A stretch of 64,000 bases of DNA from SAR202 cluster bacterium (lineage in GTDB: Bacteria > Chloroflexota > Dehalococcoidia > Lucifugimonadales > Lucifugimonadaceae): positions 62,001 to 126,000 of the forward strand of contig VGZT01000001.1 in the NCBI GenBank assembly GCA_016872495.1, in the 5' to 3' direction. Positions 1-8,458 of the stretch are shown here, in pieces (the first letter of the stretch is position 1; every line of letters starts with the position of its first letter). The notes beneath the pieces were generated by a model, which had not been told where the DNA came from, did not search any database, and worked only from the letters and a program-made list of their open reading frames with translations. The translations under genes were made by a program, and so were the position numbers.

Positions 1-854
1 GTGACCACGGAGTAGGTGGAGAGGCCGAGTGTCACGTCCTCGCCCGGTTTAAGCCCGTCTCCTGAAACCCTGCCCGCTTCCTTGAGCATCAGCACGCGCA
101 GCTCGCGTGCGCCAAACGGCAGGTTCTTCGCAAACTCCAGGGTGCTCCCGTCGTACGGCACGAAGTACTCGAACAGTAGCCGGTACTCACCGGGTGGGAT
201 CGGGTTGGTCAGGGCGAACCCGGGACCGACCTCGACAAGCTGGCCGGCCGGCAGGGGCGGGTCAACGGAGATGCCCGAGAGCCCTTCGAAGCCAGGCGGC
301 AAGCCGAAGCGGAACATGCTCAATCCGGTGACCTTGGGGTCGGTCAGGTCGGCGACAAAGGTGCGGTCGCCAGAGTTCCGAAATGTCACGTACTCCAGGA
401 TCCCCATGGCGCTGATCGAGGCGTCTGGCCGTACGACGAGCGCGTGGCTGGTTACTTCGATCGTTTCCAGCGATCGCGTCGTCTCGAAGATCTGGACCTT
501 CAGATTTGCAGGGGCTAGCTCGTCCTGCAAATTGATCGCGGAAATAACTCCCTGGTAGTCGGTCAAGACGCGATTGACGACGTCCTGGCCGGACCTGACA
601 TTGGTGAAACTGAAAACGCCCCGGGAATCGACCCGCGTGGTTTGCTGGTCCACCGGCCTTCCTTCAAGGTCGGTCGTGATCAGGACGACTTCGAAACCTT
701 CGGGTACCGAAGCGCCGGATGTTCCGTTGCTGACCACGCCACCCACCTGGCCTGCGAACTGCGCCTGCACGGAACCCGTAGATAGCCCGTCCAGGAAGAC
801 GCACAGGGCCAAGGAAAGGGTGCAAGCGACCGTGAAAGAGCGCTTGAGGGTCAT
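1..854 (-). CDS. Secreted protein of the ccm operon, C-terminus beyond window edge
   Basis: Reading the complement from an ATG at 854 gives an uninterrupted frame of 284 codons running off the left edge. The N-terminus (MTLKRSFTVACTLSLALC...) is a typical signal peptide ending near VQA. After it comes a segment like a carboxypeptidase regulatory / beta-sandwich domain (GQVGGVVSNGTSG, then VPEGFEVVLIT and DSRGVFSFTNV), followed by further beta-rich extracytoplasmic sequence. There are no CXXCH motifs in the visible part. The start overlaps the stop of the CcmI-like gene by four bases (ATGA), so it is the last visible gene of the respiratory/cytochrome operon and is probably translated by coupling. 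I do not recognise a specific function; its position suggests a role at the membrane or outside it in cytochrome maturation or electron transfer. Confidence 0.7.
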   Translation of the reverse strand, partial: MTLKRSFTVACTLSLALCVFLDGLSTGSVQAQFAGQVGGVVSNGTSGASVPEGFEVVLITTDLEGRPVDQQTTRVDSRGVFSFTNVRSGQDVVNRVLTDYQGVISAINLQDELAPANLKVQIFETTRSLETIEVTSHALVVRPDASISAMGILEYVTFRNSGDRTFVADLTDPKVTGLSMFRFGLPPGFEGLSGISVDPPLPAGQLVEVGPGFALTNPIPPGEYRLLFEYFVPYDGSTLEFAKNLPFGARELRVLMLKEAGRVSGDGLKPGEDVTLGLSTYSVV

Positions 855-1228
855 TCGTTCTTTCCCTGAATGACCTCGTGCTTGTTCTGATCGGGCCTGC
901 CACGCTTCTGTATCGTCGCCCGCGCTTGCGCGACCTCTGCCTCCAACCGGCTGTCTCCGGGTGCCATCTCAGCTTCCTGTTTGATCACCCGAGCGGCCCG
1001 GATCCGTAGATCGGCCACCTGAGCGTCGAGGTCTGCCTGCTCTATTAGCCCGGTTGCGCGATCGTGCTCGGCCTGACGGATCTGCCTGTAGATCTCAGCC
1101 TTGGATTCCTGGAGCTCACGGGCGCGTCGCCGGGCGCCGGCTTGGCTGGTGCGCGGCGGCCGGAATAAGGGCCAGACGACGACCGCGATTATGGCGATGG
1201 CCAGTACGAGGCCCAGAGCGATCCCCAT
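851..1228 (-). CDS. CcmI-like small membrane protein, cytochrome c biogenesis
   Basis: This 125-residue protein has one N-terminal membrane helix (MGIALGLVLAIAIIAVVVWP) followed by a charged, helical, coiled-coil-like region (residues about 30-110) rich in Arg, Glu and Gln. That layout matches the N-terminal part of CcmI/CycH, which presents apocytochrome to the CcmF/CcmH haem ligation complex, but the TPR part of long CcmI is missing. The ATG at 1228 lies two bases after the ccmF stop codon; upstream in-frame starts would run deep into ccmF and are unlikely. The stop overlaps the next gene by four bases. The CcmI assignment rests on topology and context, not on a diagnostic motif. Confidence 0.6.
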   Translation of the reverse strand: MGIALGLVLAIAIIAVVVWPLFRPPRTSQAGARRRARELQESKAEIYRQIRQAEHDRATGLIEQADLDAQVADLRIRAARVIKQEAEMAPGDSRLEAEVAQARATIQKRGRPDQNKHEVIQGKNE

Positions 1229-1230
1229 GG

Positions 1231-3270
1231 CTAGGCCGTCGAGCCCGGTTCCGCCTGTCCACCCGGTACGGGCCGCCTGGAGGACGGTCCTGCAGCGGCC
1301 GGCGGGCGGGCCGGGGAAGGCGCCCTGCGCGTTTCGGTAGCCGGATTCGGCCAGAGCGCCAGGGCGGTACCTGCGATGAAAACCGGCCCGGCGATCCACA
1401 GCCACCAGGCCAGCGGGTTGATGCTGACGCGCAGTACGAGGCGGCCGTCGCTCAGGAAATCGCTGGGCACCACGTAAAGATCTTCGATCGGCGTCGACCG
1501 GATCGCAGCTCGCACCGACGCCTGATTGAAGGCAGGATAAAAGGCATGCCAGGGCCGGAGCGTTTCGATCAATGTGGCGCCCTTGTAGACGTCGATTGAG
1601 CCGGTTCGCAGGACCCGATCGCTCCTCGGCGTCTCTTCGCTTCCGGTGTAAACGAGTCGGTAGTCGCCGATCGTGGCTGCTTCCCCCGGCCGCAGGGCAA
1701 AATCCCCGCGTTGATCGAAGAACTGCGTGCCAACGACACCGAAAGCCAGCAACAGGATCGCCAGGTGAACAACATAGCCACCGTGCCTGGGCCGGTTACC
1801 ATTCAAGAGCCGCCACCAGCCCAACGCCCAGTTGTCGCCCGCCCTCCGCCTGGCCAGCGTCCCCCGGATCCACTCCTCGGCGATCACCGACGCGACGAAT
1901 ACGAGAACTGCAAAGGCCAGGATCGCGATCGGCTCGCGGATCCCCGCGCTCGCCAAACCGAGCGCCGTCGCTGCGCTCAGCAGCAGCGGGATGGTCAACC
2001 ACCGGCGCACGGAGGCTCCGGACGCCTTTCTCCATGCAAGTACCGGGCCGATGCCCATGAGGGCGATAAGGACGAGGAAGAGCGGGCCGTTCACGCGGTT
2101 GAAATAGGGCGTGGCGACCGTCACCGAACCGTCGGACGCGAACTCCGTGATGAGTGGGAAGACGACGCCCCACAAAGTCACGAACACGATGCCCAGGAGG
2201 AGGAAGTTATTGACCAGGAAGGCGACTTCACGGGATAGGAACGACTCGATCGGGCGGTCGCTGCGCAGCATCGGGTAACGCCAGAAGAATACCCCGAAGG
2301 CGAACAACGCGCTCAGGATCATGAAACTGAGAAACACGGCGCCCAGGGTGGATGCTGCAAACGAATGGACGGATACGACGGGGCCGCCGCGATTGATGAA
2401 CATCCCGAATTGCGCGAGTACGAACGCGACGTTGAGCAGCACGATGTTCCACATGCGGAACATGCCTCTTCGTTTCTGCACCATGACCGAGTGGATGAAC
2501 GCGGTCATCGCCAGCCATGGCATCAGGGCCACGTTCTCGATCGGATCCCAGCCCCAGTAGCCGCCCCAGCCAAGGATGGTGTAGGCCCACCAGGCACCAA
2601 GCAGCACCCCCGAACCGAGGATTGCCCAGACCACGATCCCGCTGACGCGCGCAAGATCGAGCCACTCGTCCGCCGTCCGGCCGCTGATCAGGGCCCCGGC
2701 AGCGTAGGCAAATGGCAGTGCGATTCCAGCCAGTCCGGCCATGAGAAGCGGGGGGTGCACGAACATCGCAGGGTGCGACAGCAACGGGTTGATTCCGAGT
2801 CCGTCGGCAGCGAAGAACTCGAGCGGCGCGAATGGATTCGCAAAGACTGCGAGCACGAAGAAGAAGAAGGCCAGCACCCCCATCAGAATCGCCGAGGTGA
2901 ACGGCATGATCTCGGGGCGCTGGCGCTCGCCCACCCAGATCGCAAGGCCGGCCATGCCTGCATATACCGTTGCGATGTACAGAAGCGAGCCATCGTTGCC
3001 GGCGTAGAAAGCCACCCAGATGAACTCGCGGTCCATGACGAGGTTGCTGTGCTCGTAAACGTACTTGATGGAAAAGTCGTGATTGACGAACGCAGTGACC
3101 AGGGCGCCGGAACCGATGGCTGCCGCCGGAATGGTCATGTAGGCGGCCCTGCGTCCGCTGACCACGAGTTCCGGGATTCCGGCCAGCCTGCCGGCGACCG
3201 AACTGGCTGCCGCATAGAGGGAAAGCGCGAGCCCCAGCAGCACCGCTATCGTGCCAAGGTCAGCCATCAT
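1231..3270 (-). CDS. ccmF: Haem lyase CcmF (cytochrome c maturation)
   Basis: CcmF ligates haem b from CcmE to the CXXCH motif of apocytochromes c at the outer face of the cytoplasmic membrane. The 679-residue protein has many hydrophobic segments, and the tryptophan-rich WWD signature is visible at about residues 226-247 (GAWWAYTILGWGGYWGWDP followed by ENV), with conserved extracytoplasmic histidines nearby (HPAMFVHPP). Length is normal for the family. A soluble loop near the C-terminus (about residues 545-625) precedes the last helix. The start overlaps the ccmH stop (ATGA). A CcmF in one operon with alternative complex III makes sense because ActA and ActE together carry six c-type haems. 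Confidence 0.95.
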   Translation of the reverse strand: MMADLGTIAVLLGLALSLYAAASSVAGRLAGIPELVVSGRRAAYMTIPAAAIGSGALVTAFVNHDFSIKYVYEHSNLVMDREFIWVAFYAGNDGSLLYIATVYAGMAGLAIWVGERQRPEIMPFTSAILMGVLAFFFFVLAVFANPFAPLEFFAADGLGINPLLSHPAMFVHPPLLMAGLAGIALPFAYAAGALISGRTADEWLDLARVSGIVVWAILGSGVLLGAWWAYTILGWGGYWGWDPIENVALMPWLAMTAFIHSVMVQKRRGMFRMWNIVLLNVAFVLAQFGMFINRGGPVVSVHSFAASTLGAVFLSFMILSALFAFGVFFWRYPMLRSDRPIESFLSREVAFLVNNFLLLGIVFVTLWGVVFPLITEFASDGSVTVATPYFNRVNGPLFLVLIALMGIGPVLAWRKASGASVRRWLTIPLLLSAATALGLASAGIREPIAILAFAVLVFVASVIAEEWIRGTLARRRAGDNWALGWWRLLNGNRPRHGGYVVHLAILLLAFGVVGTQFFDQRGDFALRPGEAATIGDYRLVYTGSEETPRSDRVLRTGSIDVYKGATLIETLRPWHAFYPAFNQASVRAAIRSTPIEDLYVVPSDFLSDGRLVLRVSINPLAWWLWIAGPVFIAGTALALWPNPATETRRAPSPARPPAAAGPSSRRPVPGGQAEPGSTA

Positions 3271-3746
3271 GCACTGTCATCTCGTTCCCCGGACATCTCC
3301 TCATCGACCTTCTTCAGGTACGGCCCGAGGCCGGCCTCGGACGCGCCGGACAGGCCCGTCCCGGCGGGCTGTCGGCGGCGACGCATCTCCCTGACCACCA
3401 GGTAGAGACCGATCGCGGCTGCGGCGAACCCGACCGGCGGGACGAGCCAGACCGCCAGGCTGATGCCGCTGGTCGGGGGTTGCGCGAGTATCCGGGTGCC
3501 GTAGCGATCTACGAAGTACTGGCGGATCTCTTCTTCGGACTCGCCGGCGTTCAGGCGCTCCCGGATTACTACCTTCATGTCCCGGGCGACCTGGACCTGG
3601 GACTGGTCCAGGGTTTCACCAGGGCATACCGGGCAGATGATCTGAGACTCAAGTCGCTGCGCGCGCTGCTCCAACCCGGGCTCAGGCCTGCCACACGCCA
3701 CGGTGGCCAGGGTCAGGATCACTAGCGGTAACAGGGCTGTGCGCAT
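3267..3746 (-). CDS. ccmH: CcmH thiol-disulfide subunit, cytochrome c maturation
   Basis: The 159-residue protein begins with a lipoprotein-like signal (MRTALLPLVILTLATVAC) and carries the CcmH redox pair in IICPVCPGETL, the motif that keeps the cysteines of apocytochrome c reduced for haem ligation. The helical segment after it (RERLNAGESEEEIRQYFVDRYGTRIL) is the characteristic CcmH three-helix bundle. A single C-terminal membrane helix follows (WLVPPVGFAAAAIGLYLVV) with a basic cytoplasmic tail. The ATG at 3746 is chosen over an upstream in-frame start because it begins exactly at the signal peptide. It sits between actE and ccmF. Confidence 0.93.
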   Translation of the reverse strand: MRTALLPLVILTLATVACGRPEPGLEQRAQRLESQIICPVCPGETLDQSQVQVARDMKVVIRERLNAGESEEEIRQYFVDRYGTRILAQPPTSGISLAVWLVPPVGFAAAAIGLYLVVREMRRRRQPAGTGLSGASEAGLGPYLKKVDEEMSGERDDSA

Positions 3747-3834
3747 CTGATGAGACCCCGGCGACACGGAAGCCCAGGAACCCTGCGGTCGGCCTACTGG
3801 TGGGAATAAGGCGCCCGGAAACGAGGCTACGTCG

Positions 3835-4419
3835 CTACTTACCGAGTCCGTTCTCGGCGTCGAACATGTACGAGACCAGGTCCCAGCGCTCTTCTTCACT
3901 CAGCAACAAACCGAACTTCGGCATCACCATGATCCCGTTGGTGAGGATGGAGTAAACCGCCTGTTCGTTCAGATTCTTACGAGACTGGATCAGGTTCGGG
4001 GGCGCGTTGTACGGCCCGCCGGCGGTCGAGGCGTAGTAGCTGTTTGGCGACGTCAGGTGCGGGACGATCGAACCTTTGCCATCGCCCTTGTTCCCGTGAC
4101 AGGTTGAGCAGTTGACCCGGTACAGCTCGGCGGCAACCGCAGGCCGGTACTCGCGTGTCTTGCGGGCGGGAACTTCGAGCACTGACCTTTCGCCCAGCAC
4201 CGAGAAGGGGACGGCATCCGGAGCCGGAGCCAGTCTTGGGGGTTCCTGCGACCTGAAGGATTGCGAGTAGTGCTGCTCCGGAAACACCTCGATCGGGTAA
4301 GTACCGCGCTTCGTGATGCAGCCGGTCGTGGCGAAAGCAAGCGCCGCCAGCACGAGGACCGAGATCCACGCGATTCTGCGCATTTCAGTGCGCCCGGGCA
4401 TCCGAGAGAAGGAAGTCAT
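3835..4419 (-). CDS. actE: ActE, monohaem cytochrome c lipoprotein of alternative complex III
   Basis: ActE is the monohaem cytochrome c of alternative complex III, passing electrons from the pentahaem subunit to a downstream acceptor. The 194-residue protein has a lipoprotein signal peptide ending in ATTGC, a single CSTCH haem site in NCSTCHGNKGDGKG, and a likely axial methionine in GIMVMPKFG near the C-terminus, as in class I cytochromes c. The ATG at 4419 overlaps the actD stop codon (ATGA), so translation is probably coupled. An inner ATG at 4383 just before the hydrophobic signal is an alternative start. Confidence 0.9.
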   Translation of the reverse strand: MTSFSRMPGRTEMRRIAWISVLVLAALAFATTGCITKRGTYPIEVFPEQHYSQSFRSQEPPRLAPAPDAVPFSVLGERSVLEVPARKTREYRPAVAAELYRVNCSTCHGNKGDGKGSIVPHLTSPNSYYASTAGGPYNAPPNLIQSRKNLNEQAVYSILTNGIMVMPKFGLLLSEEERWDLVSYMFDAENGLGK

Positions 4420-4928
4420 CAAGCGGTCTTGATCTCCAGGGCCCCGGCCCGCTTCAGGACGGCCTCGACCTCCGACACCTTCTGCTCGTCGCATGCCACG
4501 GCGATGCCGATCAGTCCTTCGGAGATACGGCGGTCGTAAGCCTTCTTGCTGAAGAAGTCGGGCAAGCGCGACTCGAAAATGATGCCTACCACGGTGAAGA
4601 TCACCGCATTCAGCATCGTGAACTCGTAGAGGATGATCAACATCGCGGGTACCGCGAGGATCGGCTTGCCACCGGTTACCAGGGGCCAGGCCAACTGCGT
4701 TCCCGCGGTGTATAAGAGGGCGAGCGTGAATCCGAACATCGCGCCGAAGGCTGGGAATCTGAAGAGCCGGTGCTGGGGCACGTGCTCACCGAAGGCGCCC
4801 TCCGGGTACGGGGTTCCGGTCAGTACCTCGGTCTGGTGTGGCTCGATGCCCGCCGCGTGGAGGCCGTCGAGCGCATTCGCCCCTGCGTCCGGGCTTTCGT
4901 AGAGGCCCAGGATGCTCTTGATCGCCAT
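4419..4928 (-). CDS. actD: ActD, DUF3341 membrane subunit of alternative complex III
   Basis: ActD (DUF3341) is a peripheral/membrane subunit with two transmembrane helices that contacts the NrfD-like subunits. The 169-residue protein starts MAIKSILGLYESPDAG, typical of the family. It has two hydrophobic hairpin helices (about residues 60-80 and 90-115) and a C-terminal ferredoxin-like alpha/beta segment (IGIAVACDEQKVSEVEAVL). A Shine-Dalgarno-like AGGAG lies upstream of the ATG. It follows actC by four bases and overlaps actE. Confidence 0.92.
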   Translation of the reverse strand: MAIKSILGLYESPDAGANALDGLHAAGIEPHQTEVLTGTPYPEGAFGEHVPQHRLFRFPAFGAMFGFTLALLYTAGTQLAWPLVTGGKPILAVPAMLIILYEFTMLNAVIFTVVGIIFESRLPDFFSKKAYDRRISEGLIGIAVACDEQKVSEVEAVLKRAGALEIKTA

Positions 4929-4932
4929 TTTG

Positions 4933-6318
4933 TTACTCCTGCTCCTGTTCTCGGAGCACGGCCGGCACGGATGCTCGGCCGATTTGAATCCGCGAAGAGA
5001 ACGCCTGTGCTTCCTTCTGTTCGAACAGCGGAATCAGCGGGAAGAACCGGGCAAATAGCAGCATGTTCATACCGACGAATGCCAGCGACCAGACGATCAT
5101 CATCATTTCGGTCAGGCTCGGATGGTAGGAACCCCACGTGTACACGAACGGCTGCTTCCTGGACAGCGCCGGAACGATGATGAGGAACCGTTCGAGCCAC
5201 ATGCCGATGTTGACCGAGATCGACGTCCAGAACATCCACGGGATGCTGTTACGTACCCGCTTGAACAGCCAGGCAGGCACGGGGATGAAGAAGCCGGTGA
5301 TCAGGAACACGATGAACAGGAAGGCCCATGGCCACTGGAAGATCTGCATGTCGCGGAAGGCGAGTTCCTGGGCCTCTAGCGTGTAGAAGCTGTAGAGCAG
5401 CTCGATCAGGGTGAACGCGAACCAGGCCGTGCCCACCACGATCAGCAAGCGCGCCAGCGCGTCGAAGTGCTCGGGGCGGATGAAGTTGTCCCACTTCCAG
5501 AGCCACCGCATGAGCGCCATCATCGTCACAACGGCCGATACGCCTGAGTGGACCGCTCCGATGACGAAGTACGGGGCGAAGATCGTGGAGTGCCAGCCCT
5601 CGACGCTCGGGGTCACTGCGAAGTCCCAGCTAACGATCGAGTGTACCGACACGAAGATTGGCAGCATGAGGGCGGATAGCAGGATCCCCGCCGTGGTCTG
5701 CATTCGCCACTGCCGGGAGTTTCCGCGCCATCCCAGCGACAGCAGGGAGTAAAGCCGGTTCCTCCAGCCGACGGTCCGGTCGCGCAGGTTCCCGAGGTCG
5801 GGCAGCAACGCCACGTACAGGAACAGGATCGATCCCGTCAGGTACGTGCCGATTGCGGCAGGGTCCCAGACCAGCGGCGACCTGACGTTGGGCCAGATAC
5901 CGCGCGAGAAGTCATACGGCAAGATCCAGTAGATGATGCGCCATGGCCTCCCGGCGTGGATGACCGGGAAGGATAGCGCGGTGATGAGGGAGAAGACCGT
6001 CAACAGTTCGGCCGCGCGTGTGACGGGCCGCCGCCACTCCGCCTGTGTGAGTCGGAGGATGGCGGAGATCATGATTCCGGCGTGGCTGATGCCTACCCAG
6101 AAGACGAAGGTAGTGATCAGGGTGCCCCAGAAGACCGGACGGTTCAGACCGGTCACGCCGAGGCCCTTGTTGATCATGAAGCCGAAGGTCGAGAACCCGG
6201 CGAGGACGATGATCAGCAGCCCCAGCACCGCCCATTTCCACCAGCGCGGGGTGGCCAGCGTGCCGTTCAGGAGCTGGACGTTGATCTGCTGTTCGCTTAG
6301 CTCGCGGTGTTGCTGCAT
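4933..6318 (-). CDS. actC: ActC, NrfD/PsrC-type quinol-binding membrane subunit of alternative complex III
   Basis: This 461-residue polytopic membrane protein of the NrfD/PsrC family is the likely quinol-oxidising subunit. The stretch NRPVFWGTLITTFVFWVGIS and the following HAGIMISAILR, HAGRPW, and WPNVRSPLVWDP match ActC of characterised complexes, as I recall them, better than ActF. About ten hydrophobic helices are visible. It starts with ATG after AAGGGAAG and lies between actF and actD. In most described operons the order is ActA-B-C-D-E-F; here ActF precedes ActC, so the two NrfD genes have changed places. Confidence 0.9.
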   Translation of the reverse strand: MQQHRELSEQQINVQLLNGTLATPRWWKWAVLGLLIIVLAGFSTFGFMINKGLGVTGLNRPVFWGTLITTFVFWVGISHAGIMISAILRLTQAEWRRPVTRAAELLTVFSLITALSFPVIHAGRPWRIIYWILPYDFSRGIWPNVRSPLVWDPAAIGTYLTGSILFLYVALLPDLGNLRDRTVGWRNRLYSLLSLGWRGNSRQWRMQTTAGILLSALMLPIFVSVHSIVSWDFAVTPSVEGWHSTIFAPYFVIGAVHSGVSAVVTMMALMRWLWKWDNFIRPEHFDALARLLIVVGTAWFAFTLIELLYSFYTLEAQELAFRDMQIFQWPWAFLFIVFLITGFFIPVPAWLFKRVRNSIPWMFWTSISVNIGMWLERFLIIVPALSRKQPFVYTWGSYHPSLTEMMMIVWSLAFVGMNMLLFARFFPLIPLFEQKEAQAFSSRIQIGRASVPAVLREQEQE

Positions 6319-6324
6319 CTTCCC

Positions 6325-7704
6325 TTAGTCCGGCTTCCCGATGATCAACGCGTGTCCCCTGATGAACCGTGCCGGTCGCGTCAGGAGCCGCGAGTACTGG
6401 ATCTCCCAGAGCGAGACTGCGGGTATCAACCTGGTCGCAAGAATGAATGCAAGGGCGGCCGCTCCGAACGTCCCCAGGATGACCATGAGGTCGAAAATGT
6501 CGGGCCAGCGGGTCGCAGGTATCTCCCGCAGATACCGGTCGTTGATTCCCGTTGTCGACCACGCCGCCACGTAGATCCGAATGCGGTCCAGGAGCATCCC
6601 GCCCAGGATGATGAACGACACGATCACCGGTCCGCGGATGCTGTGCCGAACCGGGTTGAACATGAGCGTGAAGAGCGGGATTACGAACGACATCAAGAAG
6701 GTGGCGAAGAAGGCCCACCGGAAGGGACCGCTAACGAGCAGGTCGTTGGTTGCCTGGTCCGGGCCGGACCGTCCGTACCAGAAGACGATGAAGGCCGAGA
6801 AGAAGAAGTAGAACCAGAGCAGCGACGTCGCAAAAAGCAGCTTCGACATCGCCCAGAACTGGTCGAGCTCGATGTACCGCTCCAGGTGACCGTACCTGCG
6901 GATGAAATAGGCGGCAATGATGGTGCTGGCGAGCCCCGACTGCAGCCCTGTCATGGCGTGGTACATCGGGAAGATCGCGTCCTTCCAGCCCGCCACGAGC
7001 GCCATCGCGAAGTCGGCCGAAAACACGAGGTGCGTGAAGATCAGGAACAGGAAGTAGAAGGATCCGAGCACACCGATGCGCATCCGGAGGGCCTTCCACT
7101 GGGTATCAGTGCCTATGAAGCCCATGGCCAGGCGAGCAGCCCAGCGCTGGCGCCTGCCTTCACCCGACTCAGCGATCGCACGCAGGTCCGGGATCGATGA
7201 CGCCCATAACAGCGCGAGGCCGAGGAACGTCAGGCCGAAGATCGCGATCGTGCCCCAGACGTGGGGCGTATATGCCCCCGCGCCGAACCAGATTGACCGT
7301 CGTCGAACGCCCTCTTCAACCAGCGGCGGTAGCGCAAACATCAACGGGATGTGCATCAGGGCAGTGACGACGCCGACCGACGCGAAAAGCTGTGAGACGC
7401 GTGTCACGGGGCGAACCCAGCTTGCACGCGCCAGCGTGGGGGCGATCGAAACCATGGGCGCGGCGGCTGCCGTGCTCAAGAGGAATGAAACCATCGCGGC
7501 GTAGTAGCCCCAGGCCGAACGGTCGCTGTAGCCATCGATGATCCGGCCGATCACGCCGACCAGTCCGACAAGGGCAAGGGCGGCGGCGATCATGAGCCAG
7601 AGGCGCGACGCAGAAGATCCAGCGCGCACCTTCGAGACGAGCTCGCCAGCCGCTTCCTGGAACGTTGGCCGGTGGTCCGGCGCTGCCGTGATGTTGCTAG
7701 CCAT
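6325..7704 (-). CDS. actF: ActF, second NrfD-type membrane subunit of alternative complex III
   Basis: A second NrfD-like protein of 459 residues with about ten transmembrane helices; I assign it to ActF because the closer ActC match is its downstream neighbour. The first helix is near residues 38-60 and the segment APTLARASWVRPVTRVSQL is the usual cytoplasmic loop of NrfD proteins. The ATG at 7704 overlaps the end of the iron-sulfur subunit gene by eight bases; an in-frame start 72 bases upstream would extend further into that gene with a low-complexity Thr/Ser leader and is rejected. It forms the membrane core together with ActC. Confidence 0.85.
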   Translation of the reverse strand: MASNITAAPDHRPTFQEAAGELVSKVRAGSSASRLWLMIAAALALVGLVGVIGRIIDGYSDRSAWGYYAAMVSFLLSTAAAAPMVSIAPTLARASWVRPVTRVSQLFASVGVVTALMHIPLMFALPPLVEEGVRRRSIWFGAGAYTPHVWGTIAIFGLTFLGLALLWASSIPDLRAIAESGEGRRQRWAARLAMGFIGTDTQWKALRMRIGVLGSFYFLFLIFTHLVFSADFAMALVAGWKDAIFPMYHAMTGLQSGLASTIIAAYFIRRYGHLERYIELDQFWAMSKLLFATSLLWFYFFFSAFIVFWYGRSGPDQATNDLLVSGPFRWAFFATFLMSFVIPLFTLMFNPVRHSIRGPVIVSFIILGGMLLDRIRIYVAAWSTTGINDRYLREIPATRWPDIFDLMVILGTFGAAALAFILATRLIPAVSLWEIQYSRLLTRPARFIRGHALIIGKPD

Positions 7705-8437
7705 GTGCGACCTCGGCCTCGTCGTTGTCGACACGGGCCAGGTAGTAGACGTTAGGTTCGGTCCGGAGGGCGTCATTCAGCAGGCGGTATGCCCGGCGAC
7801 CATTGCGCAGCTTGGAAACCTTGCTGTTCGGGTCGTTCAGATCGCCGAAGACGAGCGTGTTCGTCGGGCAGGCCTGGACGCAGGCCGGCTGGATCTCACC
7901 GTCAGCGACCGCGCGCCCGTCGCGCTTGGCTTCGATGCGTGCCCGGCGGATGCGCTGGACGCAGAAGCTGCACTTCTCCATGACGCCACGACTGCGGACT
8001 GTCACGTCCGGGTTCAGCTGATTTCTGAGCGCCTCCGGCCAGACAGGTTCCCAGTAGTTGAAGAACCGGACCTGGTACGGGCAACCGTTGGCGCAGTACC
8101 GGGTGCCGACGCACCGGTTGTAGACCTGGACGTTCATTCCCTGGTCGTTGTGGTACGTGGCGTACACCGGGCACACCGGCTCGCACGGCGCGTTCTCACA
8201 GTGCTGGCACAGGATAGGTATGAACCGCGCCTTGATGTTCGGAAACTCGCCTTCCCAGTAACGCTCGACGCGAATCCACTCGAACGCCCGTTTCTGGTGG
8301 AAGTGCTCCTCGAGGTTGATCGGGAGGTTGTTTTCGGCCTGGCACGCGACCACGCACGCCTGGCATCCGGTGCAGCGGTCGACATCGACCGTCATGCCCC
8401 AGTGATGGGCTGCAATTTGCTGTGCTGGTTGAACCAT
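7697..8437 (-). CDS. actB2: Iron-sulfur subunit of alternative complex III (ActB C-terminal half as separate gene)
   Basis: The 246-residue protein is a NrfC/PsrB-like ferredoxin carrying four cysteine clusters: CTGCQACVVAC (C22, C25, C28, C32), CQHCENAPCEPVCP, CVGTRYCANGCP, and CSFC with the distant CVQACP. In most alternative complexes III this domain is fused to the molybdopterin-like half of ActB; here it is separate, 21 bases after the upstream gene. The third cluster, CVGTRYC, has four residues between its first two cysteines, the arrangement seen in the family. It would carry electrons from the quinol site of ActC to the haems of ActA. It has no signal peptide of its own, so export with the Tat-bearing partner is the likely route. 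Confidence 0.92.
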   Translation of the reverse strand: MVQPAQQIAAHHWGMTVDVDRCTGCQACVVACQAENNLPINLEEHFHQKRAFEWIRVERYWEGEFPNIKARFIPILCQHCENAPCEPVCPVYATYHNDQGMNVQVYNRCVGTRYCANGCPYQVRFFNYWEPVWPEALRNQLNPDVTVRSRGVMEKCSFCVQRIRRARIEAKRDGRAVADGEIQPACVQACPTNTLVFGDLNDPNSKVSKLRNGRRAYRLLNDALRTEPNVYYLARVDNDEAEVAHG

Positions 8438-8458
8438 TAACTGAGCCTCGCGTACCTG

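Noticed and set aside
2365-3405. Long plus-strand open frame opposite ccmF
   Set aside because: It is highly charged, has no motif and exactly mirrors the ccmF and ccmH coding frames; it is a shadow of high-GC coding DNA.
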